Assembly: GCA_026874595.1 (NCBI GenBank)
Contig: CM049317.1
Span: 64,772,118 to 64,836,117, forward strand
Source of the DNA: Sipunculus nudus
Lineage: Eukaryota > Annelida > Sipuncula > Golfingiida > Sipunculidae
Direction of reading: 5' to 3'
DNA: 64,000 bases
Made by a program: the position numbers and the translations under genes. Numbering within the stretch: position 1 is the first letter of the stretch; each line of letters begins with the position of its first letter. This document shows, in pieces, positions 22,903 to 34,255 of this stretch. The notes below the pieces were generated by a model, which saw only the letters and a list, made by a program, of their open reading frames with translations, searched no databases and was not told the DNA's origin.

Positions 22903-25900
22903 CATTCGCATATTAGTTTGTAACCGTCAGATTTTGCCACCATGTAACAGTACTTTGGTTTTGGTACCGGAGAAGCGGTTGTTGGTGTTGACGCAGGGAT
23001 GCTTTGTTCTAACGTTTCTTTTGGATTTTTCTGCATTGACGCAACAGTTTTAGCTTCTGGCTGCGTTGAAGTGAACGCCGATTTATGATCATTTGCAAGT
23101 GTGTCGTTGCTTTGTCTATATGTAGTCCGTTGTATCTCTCCTTGTTTCGAAGTTGTATATTGAACATCTAAAACAAATGCGCTTGGATAAACAGGTAATT
23201 CATCAAACTCCTCCGAAATACATTCGTCGAGCTATAATTCGCTCGTATTACATTATAAGATAAATTGCAATTTTAAAAGATGGAAAACATGAACCTTATT
23301 ATGAGAGTTAATAGCAGGAAAAAGCTATTTACACATATTTAAATACCTCACTCACCAGAGGTCCTTTCGCAGATAAACAAGAACTCCACTGAACATGATT
23401 CGTCATTCCATTCATCAGTTGATTCCCCTTGATGGTTGAAGAAAAGGAGACAATCTTGATCATTTTTATAGTTGTTCGGTTGTATAGGACTCTCTTTCCT
23501 CCAGTTGAACCATTGCATATCCGTTCCGTCATCCCATACCCAATGCCCTTCTAATATTAAAAAAAATAGGAACTATTAAAAGATAACCTGGCATTTGTTT
23601 TACGAGGACAAATCTAAAACAGGCGTGGATTAATAAAGAGTGCCAGATGTGAAATAAGGATGAATATAAGGATGACTTCATTTGCAATCCATGTTTATAA
23701 AAAAGAGATATAAATCTTGTTTTGAAATATTGTGATAGTAAAGAGATTGGTCATTGAATTATCTGCGGTTTGTTATTAGCAAAAATACTATTAAAATGTA
23801 TACATCAAAATGATAATATCTCACTCATTTGAATTATTTCGTGAAAACCTTTAAGCAAAATGTAAACATGTTCTGTGATTAATATGTATAAACAATTGAA
23901 TAAAATGATTGGAAATTGTTATGATTGAATATGGATTATCATTTCACGGCATATAACAGTCATGCTGCCATGTGGTGGTAAAATACATCAGCTCGGACGT
24001 ACATTTAAAAAAAAAAACTTAAAGGAACCATGGTTTCTAATTCCATCCCATTCGTAGCGGGTTTACGTGTTCAAAGTTTTATAAGATTAAAATTGTCGCA
24101 TGAGCTTTTCAGGAGCACTTTCACGATATAAAAATGGTGAATTTGAAGTTATTCAACGGTTACAAAATATTTGTTATCAACATTCGTAAAACACAAGGTA
24201 CATATCAAGACAAGTTGAAAAAAACCAGAATAAGCCAGATCCCTACTTCAGTGAATTATTACCGTGGTTACCTGGTGACAAATGAATTGGTCAATATTTG
24301 CCAGCAATACATGCAGAAATTCAAAATACCACCATATGGACATTTTCATTTCAAGCATAACAGAAAGTAATTAAAGCTTTGAAAAGTGTATATGGATCTA
24401 TTTATAGGCACGTGCGGTAAACAGAAAAGTCTTAAATTTATTAAAGGAGAGTAATGCATAATATGTGCATAATTTTTAAAACAAATTCAGGTTTTAAGGA
24501 AAATTTTTAATTTCAAGTTCAACAGCAATTTAACCGAAGAAAAAAATCCATTGATATGAGGTTATCCATGTACCTGTATCAATATCGTTTCCTGAGATCC
24601 TCACTTCATTTGTGCGAACTTCAGTCTGGACTAAATTAAAAACCCACGTGTTTTCCTCCAAATTCTCCAACCTGGCCAATGACCATCCCTTCTCAGCACA
24701 AAACTGTTGTGCCTTAGTGTAGTTTGCCTTGAAGGTGGAAATATAATATTTGCTGTTGCCTCGAGTATAGGGCCCTATGACCTCCGTCGTCCCTCCTAGA
24801 AATAAATTAAAATAATTTCCTCAGTTGATTTTTCTGCATTCATTAGTTGTACATATTTCAAATATCGGGACGAAGTATTATGTTTCCTCTTCATTGCTTA
24901 AGGTTGTTCTATACAGGGTCAAAATTAAACGCGAGAAACTAACCAATAAAATTTGGAGCAATTTTGCATTTCCCTTACATGTTTTTCATTCACAGGATTC
25001 TATGCAATTGTAACTATAACAGTATTTCATTTGCCAGAGTAAGAGTTAATGTCATTAATAATCTATAAGTAATGGTGGTTGCTCCTGGAGCTCACCTGAA
25101 AATCTGGTCGGTCAGTCATAACAAATACAAAAGCTGACCCATTTGACCGCTCCTCTTGAAACCATAGATCGATTATCGCAAAAGGAACCGGTTGATTCTA
25201 TACACATCTTTATCATCCTGACCTTAGTATTGCCACATAATTGTTCTATTTGCACGTGAAAGCTCGACGGGTCACAACATTTAAATGTTGATTAAATGTA
25301 ACAGACAGCGAGTAGAAATATTAGTCAGGTAGAATAAATACTAAATAACTTAAAAGTTGTTGTCTCTCTAGAACATTACCTCAGTTTTAGTGAAACATTA
25401 CTATTTTACACTGAAAATAAAATGCAGCATATATGAGAATGACACAATTTGGTCACATCTATGACATTCTGCTTGATGGATATGTAGTAAATATGATATT
25501 TCAATATTCGCACAGGTTTATAAAAAGTTTTTCAACCTTCGCCCATGAGTTTCCCGACACACTCTTAAACATAATAATCTACGCTACTCTTAAAGGTCAC
25601 ACTAAGCAGGGTTGCCTAAATGACTGCATTCATTGGATTTTGATGTTATGCTATAGTACTCAGGGAATATTGTTACAACATAATACAATCCAGATTGTTT
25701 ACGTGCCAGTCACATTTCGAGTTATGCCTAATAATCTACAGCTTCGTTCGTTTCACGTTACTTGGCATCTCATCATCTGTATAATTGCCTCCGCCAGCAA
25801 GTTATGCGCTCATTCCTGCTTGTGTGTGTTTTTGTATGTGTTTATACAATATAATGTACGCAATCATGAACGCAATGTCATGAAATTTTCAGTGCATTTC

Positions 25901-27241
25901 GGGAATAGGCCAATAAACAATCAGTGTGGACCCGGCACATTATCCGGATTCGGAAACGTCATAAAGGAATATTCGCGAATGTACAGTCACGTATGCACTA
26001 GTAAATAAACCAAGTAATTTGAGCTGTATGACTGAATGCGAACAAAGATGGGCATCATCCACAATGGTTACCAATACATGTCGGAGGCATGAATTCCTTA
26101 TATTGCAGATTTCTAGTTTACTTTGTTACAGAACTCCTCTTTCGGCACGCACCAAAAATACTCATCTCAAATCACTGAGAAAATAAATAATAAATTTGAG
26201 TAAATTTGATCAAATATTGAAATATTTAGTTATATGGAAACCATATTGCGCTGCCTTATATACAAATCGCCATTTCGCGATAAACCGATATATCGATAAT
26301 ATCGGACACTGTTTTGATTTCCTTATCTTCAAAATATGTACGCTCTTTACACAGCACATTACCCATAGGCCAACTACCTATATCATAAGCGCTGTTTGTT
26401 ATGACCTTGTATCCTGAATCTCTACACCAGAGGGGAGCACTTTTTTTTGGTCCAATCAGATGTGCTAGAAGCAAAACGGTTTACCAGCCAAGCGAGGAAT
26501 GCACGAAGCCAATGTTGTTCATTTAGTTTTGAGTGACAGCTTATCGCCCCGGTGACCATTTGAACAGGGCAAAGGCTCAGAGGGAATTGCCCTAAACGTG
26601 GTTTCTGGGCGGAGCCTGATGCCTGTCGAGTGTTTGTTGACTTGCATGTGGTTGGCTGAATGTCACATCAGCAGTTTCTTAAGCAGACAGGCCCATGTGC
26701 TAAACCTGGTGTTTAAATACATCATAAACGGTCAAAGCAGGCAGCGTGAAAATCAGTAGCTTTTTTAGAAGCGCAAGATTTCCGCTGCCTCAGGAGCGTA
26801 CAAAATATGTAACTGTGATGGAAGCTTACATGGATACCTTCTTCAGGATTCTGAGAAACGTTTCCTTTTTTCCTGTTTACACAGTATTTGTTTCTATAAC
26901 CCGGTCCACAGGCGAGCTCTATATCCACGCGCGCCCCCATATAAGTAAAATGACCCTGCTATGGAAAAGAAAATTTTAATTCAACATATGGAACGGTGAT
27001 CAAAACAACCTTTGAAATTTAAAGGATTGTTCCTTTTAAGATTCCTCTGCGATCAACAGAATTAATATAGAACCTATTGATAACTTTTTATTTGTAAAAT
27101 AGCATATGGCAAACCTAAATCCTAAAGCCCCAGGCCTAAGTATTATTAAAATAATCTCCAAGGCTTACCTGTCTGACCAAATGATAATATCAACAGGGCG
27201 ACGAGAGACACATTATGGCATAGGGACAGATCATTTTCCAT
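22902..27241 (-). CDS. Gene D: secreted single-CTLD lectin with QPN and WND motifs, four exons, 251 aa
   Basis: Exons in transcript order: 27241-27169 (signal peptide, M-E-N-D-L-S-L-C-H-N then a Val/Leu/Ile-rich core), 24795-24574, 23550-23356, 23167-22902; GT-AG, phase 1 throughout. CTLD: Q-Q-F-C, G-H-W-V-W-D-D-G, Q-P-N, Q-D-C, E-W-N-D, E-S-C and F-I-C-E, so the Ca/sugar-site residues are kept. The WIG-equivalent reads V-R-I-S-G-N-D: Arg replaces the core Trp that is present as V-W in A, C and E. Exon 4 is a Thr/Ser/Gln-rich stalk with tail K-Y-C-Y-M-V-A-K-S-D-G-Y-K-L-I-C-E. The TGA stop overlaps an AATAAA poly(A) hexamer (minus strand, 22902-22897). Exons 2 and 3 match gene A lengths exactly (222 and 195). 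Closest relative in the window is pseudogene E. Confidence 0.88.
24796..27168. other. Gene D intron 1 (2.4 kb)
   Basis: Shares long diverged blocks with the matching intron of pseudogene E (about 50490-52948). A 191-codon plus-strand frame at 25433-26008 lies inside; it is not preserved in E and is treated as chance. Confidence 0.75.
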
Positions 27242-28199
27242 GTCGAGCTGTCCGCCTCTAATACAAGTTAGCTGTTCGTTTATTGTCCTTTCACTACTAA
27301 CTGAAATATCGACAGCAAATTATGCAGTCCCAGCACAATAAATGGAGGTATCGAATTTCTGTTTATTGATCCCAAGGGTTCACTTTTAAACATCAAAGCT
27401 TTACTGGGCGTCCTTTGAGAGAGTCACCTGTCTGCTTTTAGGAAATTAACATTTACACTTTATGGATAAGTTAGGCGACGCTTCATTCATAAATGATAAG
27501 GCTCTCAAAGCCACATGTTGAAAAACCAGAAAAAAACATGAATTACATTTGTGCGTATGAAGGCTAATAATTTGTTCAGTTGTTAAAGTTAATGGTTTAC
27601 CAGAGAGGTTGCTTTACAAAGTATAGCTCGGTCAGTACAGCTTGAGAAATATTCAAAGCGAATTTTTCATTCATTTTCTAAAGCGTGAACCCCTTAATGA
27701 TACATGCTCCAGGGCGCTCGTACAATATTAAACATTACAAAATAAAAGCATTATGATACAAAGGCAACTCTACGAATTGACGATTTGACGAAATCTTCTT
27801 GCAACGACAAAGCAAGACCACGGCTCATTGTCCCGATATTATGTCATGATCTCGTTATTATGTTAACCCGGCAACTTACTAGGGCTACATTATAATGAAT
27901 CCCTTAGATTCTAACTAGATTTTGCCATTTGGAATTTGAGGTACCGGCGGAGATTGAACTAGAGACTTTATGCAAGGTGGTCCAACGCCTCATCAATTAT
28001 TTAGTTGTCCTTTGAGCGCCTACCGTTCCCCCGTTCGTCTTTCATCGCTTCGACAATATGAACGAGTTTTGACATCTCCCAACGCCTTTAACCTGCTTGC
28101 TTATACAGTAGCTGTCTATCTGCTGATCAAGGTAGACATTGATCTATGAGACCTCGTGATTAAAAATGATAATCTAAAAGAGGTGATTAGTTATGTTGA

Positions 28200-28200
<1 letters not shown>
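27242..28200. other. Upstream region of gene D; no gene recognised
   Basis: Homologous to the region upstream of E from about 53022, broken there by a SINE. Nothing coding seen. The gene D promoter should lie near the left end. Confidence 0.45.
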
Positions 28201-28202
<2 letters not shown>

Positions 28203-28241
<39 letters not shown>

Positions 28242-28386
28242 CCCGTTTGTATATTCTTACATTCTTACTTTAAAATAGTGACGTAAGAGTATAACCTGCT
28301 ACACGTGTCAACAACAGCGGCTTTGCATAAAGCAGCGAAGTGCTTTCTTTTTAACAATTTATGTATATATATATATATATATATAT
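28203..28386. repeat. (TA)n microsatellites, two blocks
   Basis: TA runs at about 28203-28239 and 28362-28386. The second directly borders the tRNA-like element. Confidence 0.9.
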
Positions 28387-28391
28387 GAACT

Positions 28392-28680
28392 GTGAACACA
28401 CAGAAAAGTCGGTTCGGTGCCGATGGGAATCAAACCCATGACCTTTATCGCTTCCGATTGCCGATCGTCTGCTCTACCCACTAAGCTTCAACATTATACC
28501 ATATATAAACACCTCTCTACCCGTTCCCACTTACCAACTGACGAAGAAACCTGCTCTAACCACTGAGCTACCTCATGTCCCTGACCCCTTTGTGTATTTG
28601 AACACTACTATTGGAAACATCAAAATGGTGTCACAGTAATGACGTCAGGATGCCACTCTTTTGCTGTGTCTATCTTTTTT
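28392..28680 (-). mobile_element. tRNA-like element with short terminal inverted repeats
   Basis: Begins ACACACAGAAAAGT and ends CTTTTGCTGTGTC, imperfect inverted ends. Just inside the left end is a minus-strand tRNA-like core (B-box complement GGAATCAAACCC, A-box complement GCTCTACCCACTAAGC). Related copies: 54269-54460, the right part of one at about 57950-58106, and the palindrome at 2266-2428. Confidence 0.6.
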
Positions 28681-30203
28681 ATATATATAAAATCAAATAC
28701 TTAGTTGTGAAATATGTATTTCCGTACCACGTATACATTTCTCTTTTTAAGCAACTAAATTTTTCCTACACATTTGTTCCAAATTTTTTCCACAATAGCA
28801 GGAAGGGGTTGGAAGTGTTTAAGCCAGCAAATTAAGAGAGTGAATGAGCTAATTTGCATATAACAGCTTAGCAAGATGGTGTAGACACAGACGTTAAGAT
28901 GATCTTTGCGGATCACACTACCCACCTGATTAAGAAGCCTGACAAACAATTGCATCGGTGGTGACATCTAACTATAGCCATGTACACTACTTGTGTTATT
29001 CATTGATTAAGTAATAATGTGATGCACAATAGACAAGACAGTATTATTTTCAGGTTGATGCAGACCATTTGAGCTGATTATTATATACAAATGACAACAT
29101 ATTGAGCGACAATCTCGGTGTGTGAATTGTTCTTACTTTAGTTTTATACCATGAACCGGAACTCTTGGTCCGTCCATTTATTTAAAGCCTGTCATTAGGA
29201 TAATAAAAAAAATTGAGGCCCTGGATATTTAAAGTTGTAAAGATTACAATCTATTCATCATTTAAATATACTCATAATAGAAAAGTATATCCTTTTTAAT
29301 CAAATAAATGACTTAAAACAAATCATTTTGGAGGAAGAGACTGCAGTTCTCATAATTTAAAAGTACAAAAATGTTAAATGTTATGATTTCTTTCTTTTTT
29401 TATACCAATTATTCTCAACGTGTATCTTTTATTTTAACATGGGATCACAATAGATAATAATTCTTACATTTGCTCTATTTTCCAGACATACCTTTTTCAA
29501 TATGGTAGATCACAAATCATAGATCAAGTAAAACATATATAGTATCCAGAATACATAATCAACATTTTAAAGTGTACATTTCCATAAAATAAACTTCAAT
29601 ATAATAATTTTAAAACCAACAATTTAATTAACACCCTCCACATTACTATTATAAACCTTTAACTACCAGTTATTAGTTAACATCTGCAATAAATATACGT
29701 TTTACCATAACCATATATCTTATATAAATAAATATATATCATGAATCTGTTAATTATAAACATAATAAGAACAGCTGTTTGTTTAAATGTGTGTTTTGTA
29801 ACATGCTAGGAAAAATTTAATGAAACCATGATTATTCGCAATTAATTTACCCACCATATATCCCATAATACACTGTTTAATTATCGGACAAAGAAACATC
29901 ATTTGAGATAAATGCTGTCCTACATAAACATAAAGTAATCTGGTTTTGTCAGTGTAACCATTAACTTCGTTCTAAATGCGTTTATTCAGCTTTGTAATTA
30001 TTGCCATAATAGACTGGTTAATTAGATTATTTAACTGTGTTCGTTTTGTGCCAGTATTAATATTAAGGGAGCAAATCCCTAATACATAAAGGTTCAGGCT
30101 TTTGGTAAGGTTACTCGTCCTCGTGTAATCATACAGCACCCTGGAACCATACATTTTAACAGTCACAGGCATCAACATAATACCTCATTATGTACGGCAT
30201 ACA

Positions 30204-30264
30204 ATGAATGAAGCTGTAGTATTTCTGATGGGCGTTCTCTGTTTATGTCGAAATGAAGACGCAG
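30204..30264 (+). pseudogene. Orphan signal-peptide exon of a G-type CTLD receptor
   Basis: ATG at 30204 opens M-N-E-A-V-V-F-L-M-G-V-L-C-L-C-R-N-E-D-A and ends G|GTATGT (phase 1 donor), matching gene G exon 1. The exon itself is intact, unlike that of F, but has no downstream exons of its own. It could in principle splice to F's exon 2 at 43126, more than 12 kb away, bypassing F's broken first exon. Confidence 0.7.
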
Positions 30265-30556
30265 GTATGTTACTGATGTTAGTTATGTAACGCTAAAGAT
30301 GCAATTCCCATGTACGACCAATGATACATTACATTGAAGTCAGTTTTCATTTTAATGCATATATATCTCGCATTTTGACATTAACAGAAATAAAAAGTAA
30401 AAGATGATTCAGCTCAACATACATTTAAGCACAATTTGACTTACCTATGCCAACAGAAGCTTATAGCTGCCATACACTGTAAATATCATAGATATAGCAA
30501 ACATTTGTAATTATACAAGCAAGACTGGGTTCAGTGACAACCATTATATATATATA

Positions 30557-31569
30557 CAGTAGAGCGCCGTTTTTCCGAAAGCGTCGGGGGACAAGCTTTT
30601 TGTTCGTAAATACGAACATTCGGAAATGCGGACAAGGGTCTAGCAGCAAGTTCTTACTACAGCTAATGATAAACTTAATACCATTTTACCCGAGGGAGAC
30701 GGTGTTTCTTTTCGATCTTCGTAATCGACGACCAGACCATATAAAAGATATTGGATTTATTGCTGAGCATAATTGGCAAAGATCTGTCTGACCTTCTTTT
30801 AGGATACGTGCGTGCCCTTCTTACATCATATTCACCGAAGGGAAAGGTCAAATGAAAACGCCTTTGGTAAAGCTCTGTTAGTTTCTTTAATAACCATCTT
30901 TAATAGCCAGCATAACGCCGTCTGTTTTCTTTTCTTTGACTCTTTATCTCTGGTAAGTGACAGCAGGAGGATTGTGTTATAGTTGTGTTCTTCTTGACAG
31001 TAAAAGTAAATGATGAATAAGCTGAATAACAGCGAGTTTAAGTAGATGACACAAATGCTCTTGGGATTGAACTGCTCATTTGTATGGCCAGGCCCGCAGG
31101 CTGTTACCTCGTACCTCAACATGCTCGAGCTCAAGCGTTTAATGAATGATACCACACCAATGCTGATGCGAGTAAAGTGCTCAGTTATTTAGCCTGACAT
31201 CCTATCCCAGGCCGACGAACTATGCCTGCTTGAGTACAAACGAGATGTGGTTAATAACACACAAGTGCTCTTAGATAAACTGCTCAGTCGCTTGCTAGGG
31301 GTAGAGGGAGCTGAGCGTTTCGGGGCTAGCTGTAGTTTTCACACCTTTGCCCCGGCGACAAGATCGGCCCATAACTAATTAATTAGGGTCACCACTGGGC
31401 TTAATCACAAGACTGCAGACCTTGTGACTCGAAATTACAAATATTCATTTTAGGTATTTACATACTTGAAATATATTTCGGAAATACGAATAAATTTTCG
31501 GTTCCCCATTTTAATTTTCAGAGAAACGGATTTTCGGAAATTCGCATTCGGAAATACGGCGCTCTACTG
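30557..31569. mobile_element. Pogo-like nonautonomous DNA transposon, copy 1 (1013 bp)
   Basis: Ends CAGTAGAGCGCCG(T)TTTTCCGAA on the left and the inverted complement on the right (22 of 23 matching). TA lies on both sides, as expected for a Tc1/mariner/pogo-type TA target duplication. The termini resemble pogo/Tigger-type ends. Inside I see no transposase; frames such as the minus-strand one at 30832-31155 have no recognisable domain. Same element at the same site in F (41797-42798); absent from G. Confidence 0.75.

Positions 31570-31654
<85 letters not shown>
31570..31654. repeat. (TA)n microsatellite at the duplication breakpoint
   Basis: A long TA run, in which homology between this copy and the F locus ends. 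Confidence 0.9.
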
Positions 31655-31655
<1 letters not shown>

Positions 31656-31658
<3 letters not shown>

Positions 31659-33080
31659 GTGTGTGAGGGTGTTTTTGCAGAACCTACAAACTGAGGACAC
31701 GTATATGAAAACACACCAACAAAGTGAAGTCCTCTGACAAACTGAGGTCCTAATTAACACCCCGACCTCGGTTTGTCTTTTAATAAGAATGCCTGTCCCT
31801 GGCCCTGCACGATCTAAAATCGATACTGATGAAGGGGATAAGATGCCTTCCATTCACATTTTATCTGTGAGTGTTGTGTTAATGTGAACATTATTAAGAA
31901 AAATGTTGTTTTATGCGAGACCTCAGTTTGTAAAATGTCATACATTTGTGTGTGTGTTCTTGCCATTCGATGGCTAAACTGACCAAAGTTGAAGTCAGCA
32001 TCTCACACATTTGCTCATGCGCATTCGCTGTGCTTTAAGCCCACCCCTAATTCAACAGACGCTGCCGCTTGCACCACAGTAAGCGGTGTCACTTATCCTT
32101 TATAATTTACTTTTTAAAGTTTACATGTCCCATAGGTATTTTATGCCTTTTTTCTGCAGTCAGAGGCCAAACAGACTTTTAAAGCTGCATAGTTGAACGG
32201 GAAAGGGCTCTGAAATTGTCAACAAAAAGTAGATGACCGACGTGTCGACGAATGATTATTGACAAGATTTTTTTTTGGCCAATAGGAGGCCCGGGATTTC
32301 ACACGCCGCTTCCAACCCTTTCCACCTTTCAAATACAAAAAAAGTAGTTATCAAACATTTCTCAGTATTTCTCAAATTTTCGGCAGATACGGTGAATAAA
32401 AATTTCTTTGAGCACAAGCCAAAGTGACAACAAAAACCCGGACACGAAAAAAGATGCCGTCTTTTTAAGCCGAAAGAACTCGCATTCACAGAAGAGGTCA
32501 CGTGCACTGACCCGCATGGAAAGCTCAGCTCGGTAAGTCAATGTCATACTGTTTTTTAATTAATATATCCTCACCTTTTCACTAATATCTGGTCAAATTG
32601 GAGGCTAATAGATCCACATTTATGGACTCAAGTCAGGCATATAATTATTTTATCAGGGATTTCGATTACCCTTGTAAAGCCGGTTGTATATCGGTCTCGC
32701 CTTGAGCAATAATAGATCTATCCATTCTTGTCGAAGCATCTATCCAGGCCTGGTAATGTGGATAGGTCCTGTCCAGGACCCCTGCCCGCATGAATTTTCG
32801 TGATAATTGATTATAAAACTGTCTCGGGTATAGGGGGCTTAACTTCAGGGGGCCAAAACAAAAAGAGAACCCACAAATTTTATGCAGATCGACCGGACAA
32901 ATTTTGGTCCAATGGGTAATGGACACTCAACAAATGGTAGTTGGTATATATTATATAAAATTAGAATATAGGTACATGGTAAAACCCAGAAAAAAGTCTG
33001 AAGTACCCGATTTTCTACCCAGTCCTGAAGTCGTACATTACAGAATTTGTACACCTACAGGACACCGGGATGTATAGGTA
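31656..33080. other. No gene recognised
   Basis: Unique-looking sequence following the truncated duplicate. Frames on the minus strand at 32256-32547 and 32666-33054 lack domains, and their overlap in alternative frames argues against coding. Confidence 0.4.
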
Positions 33081-33085
33081 CAGGT

Positions 33086-33200
33086 AGTCCATACATGGAC
33101 CTCTATGTTCTATGATACTTCTGCTGTACGGACATCACGTGGTGTCCGTCCAGCAGAACTGCCAGAAGTATCATAGGACATAGAGGTCCATGTATGGACT
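33086..33200. mobile_element. Near-perfect fold-back (115-bp inverted repeat)
   Basis: The left 38 bases (from AGTCCATACATGGACCTC) and the right 38 bases are reverse complements with one mismatch. The centre, CGGACATCACGTGGTGTCCG, is itself almost palindromic. MITE or fold-back type. Confidence 0.75.
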
Positions 33201-34150
33201 AAGGTACATGCCTCTGTGCTACCCCTACTGGGTACTGTTAATCTGGCCAATTGAGGCGCTGCATGCCTGAATGGATGCAGGATGGAGCAGGTAATGTGTG
33301 TGAGATTAGTGCCAGCTGCAGAGCTTATCTAGTACTGAGTACACAGGGGCCATTTGGTTATACTTTGGCTATTACAGCATTAATGTATTGATAATGAAGT
33401 CATATATACCTATTTTGGATTAAATTTTAATTCAATAAATGGATTTTAATCTGTTGATTTGTTAGATAAATTATAATACCTTAATATAAATTTACTGACA
33501 TTGTTCATTTTAGTGTCATTAAAAACAAACAAAATAACATTTGATAAAATAAATATTTCAATTTTATTAATTAATTATATAAAAATAAATAGCCAAAGTT
33601 CTACATTATCTTTCACTGTTTCATGGTATAAAATTTGTTATGTATAGATAAAATATCCTGTCAGGTTTTTATTACAAGCAAGTAACTCTAATAAATTCCG
33701 AGACTTATCCCCTAATTTCAGCTGGTTACCAGGGATACATTAACACATAAAACTTAAAGTTGTTCCTCATGAATCTCAGCTTAATAACCACCACTTTGAA
33801 TTAGAAAAATTATATATACCAGTTTAACAAAGCATTTTTTTTCATTTTCTAAGTTCACATACTATTGTAATTTACTTATATTCTGTCCTACAACCGAAAT
33901 TACTGAAACCACAAATTAGGTTTACAGTTAACAAACTTTAATAGCTACAAAGGTATTCATGTGTATTGTAGACCAATTTTGTCAACAGAGATGATCATTT
34001 TTTTCACCTTCTTACATTTACCTGTAAACGTTTTAAAACCTATTTACTATGATATCCTTAGTTATAACAATTTTACTATATGGTACAGATGGCATATAGT
34101 ATCTAAAAAAAATGAATCATGTAATCTCCTATTGTAATCTACAACCTGCT
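33201..34150. other. No gene recognised; AT-rich intergenic DNA
   Basis: Nothing beyond ordinary AT-rich sequence. Confidence 0.5.
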
Positions 34151-34154
34151 GGGT

Positions 34155-34255
34155 GTAGGTTAAAATTGCTGAGGTAAAGATGGCCTAAGTAATAATGGCT
34201 GAGGTAAAAGTGGCTAAGGTACAAATGGCTGAGGTAAAAATCCATGGCTAAATAG
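34155..34255. repeat. ~15-bp minisatellite
   Basis: About six units of ATGGCTGAGGTAAAA with variants. On the minus strand the unit reads Y-L-S-H-[LFY], explaining a repetitive frame there. Confidence 0.75.

Larger units (their letters stand above)
28949..31655 (+). repeat. Segmental duplicate 1 of the G/F-type locus (upstream region + signal exon only)
   Basis: From ATTGCATCGGTGGTGACATC this block matches 40159-42853 almost base for base, including the pogo-like element. The match ends inside the (TA)n run at about 31655. No CTLD exons follow in the next 9 kb, so this copy was truncated or never completed. Confidence 0.85.

Noticed and set aside
24134-24370. 78-codon plus-strand frame in gene D intron 2
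   Set aside because: Not maintained in the matching intron of E (about 49900-50050); no domain.
25433-26008. 191-codon plus-strand frame, the longest uninterrupted frame in the window
   Set aside because: It lies antisense inside gene D intron 1, has no domain or signal, and the homologous intron of pseudogene E shows indels and stops across it with no sign of codon-level constraint.
30832-31155. 107-codon minus-strand frame as a transposase
   Set aside because: It lies inside the pogo-like element but shows no DDE-type motif or helix-turn-helix; the copy in F differs by frame-changing indels.
31466-31853. Frames around the (TA)n at 31.6 kb
   Set aside because: Microsatellite translation joined to transposon end sequence.
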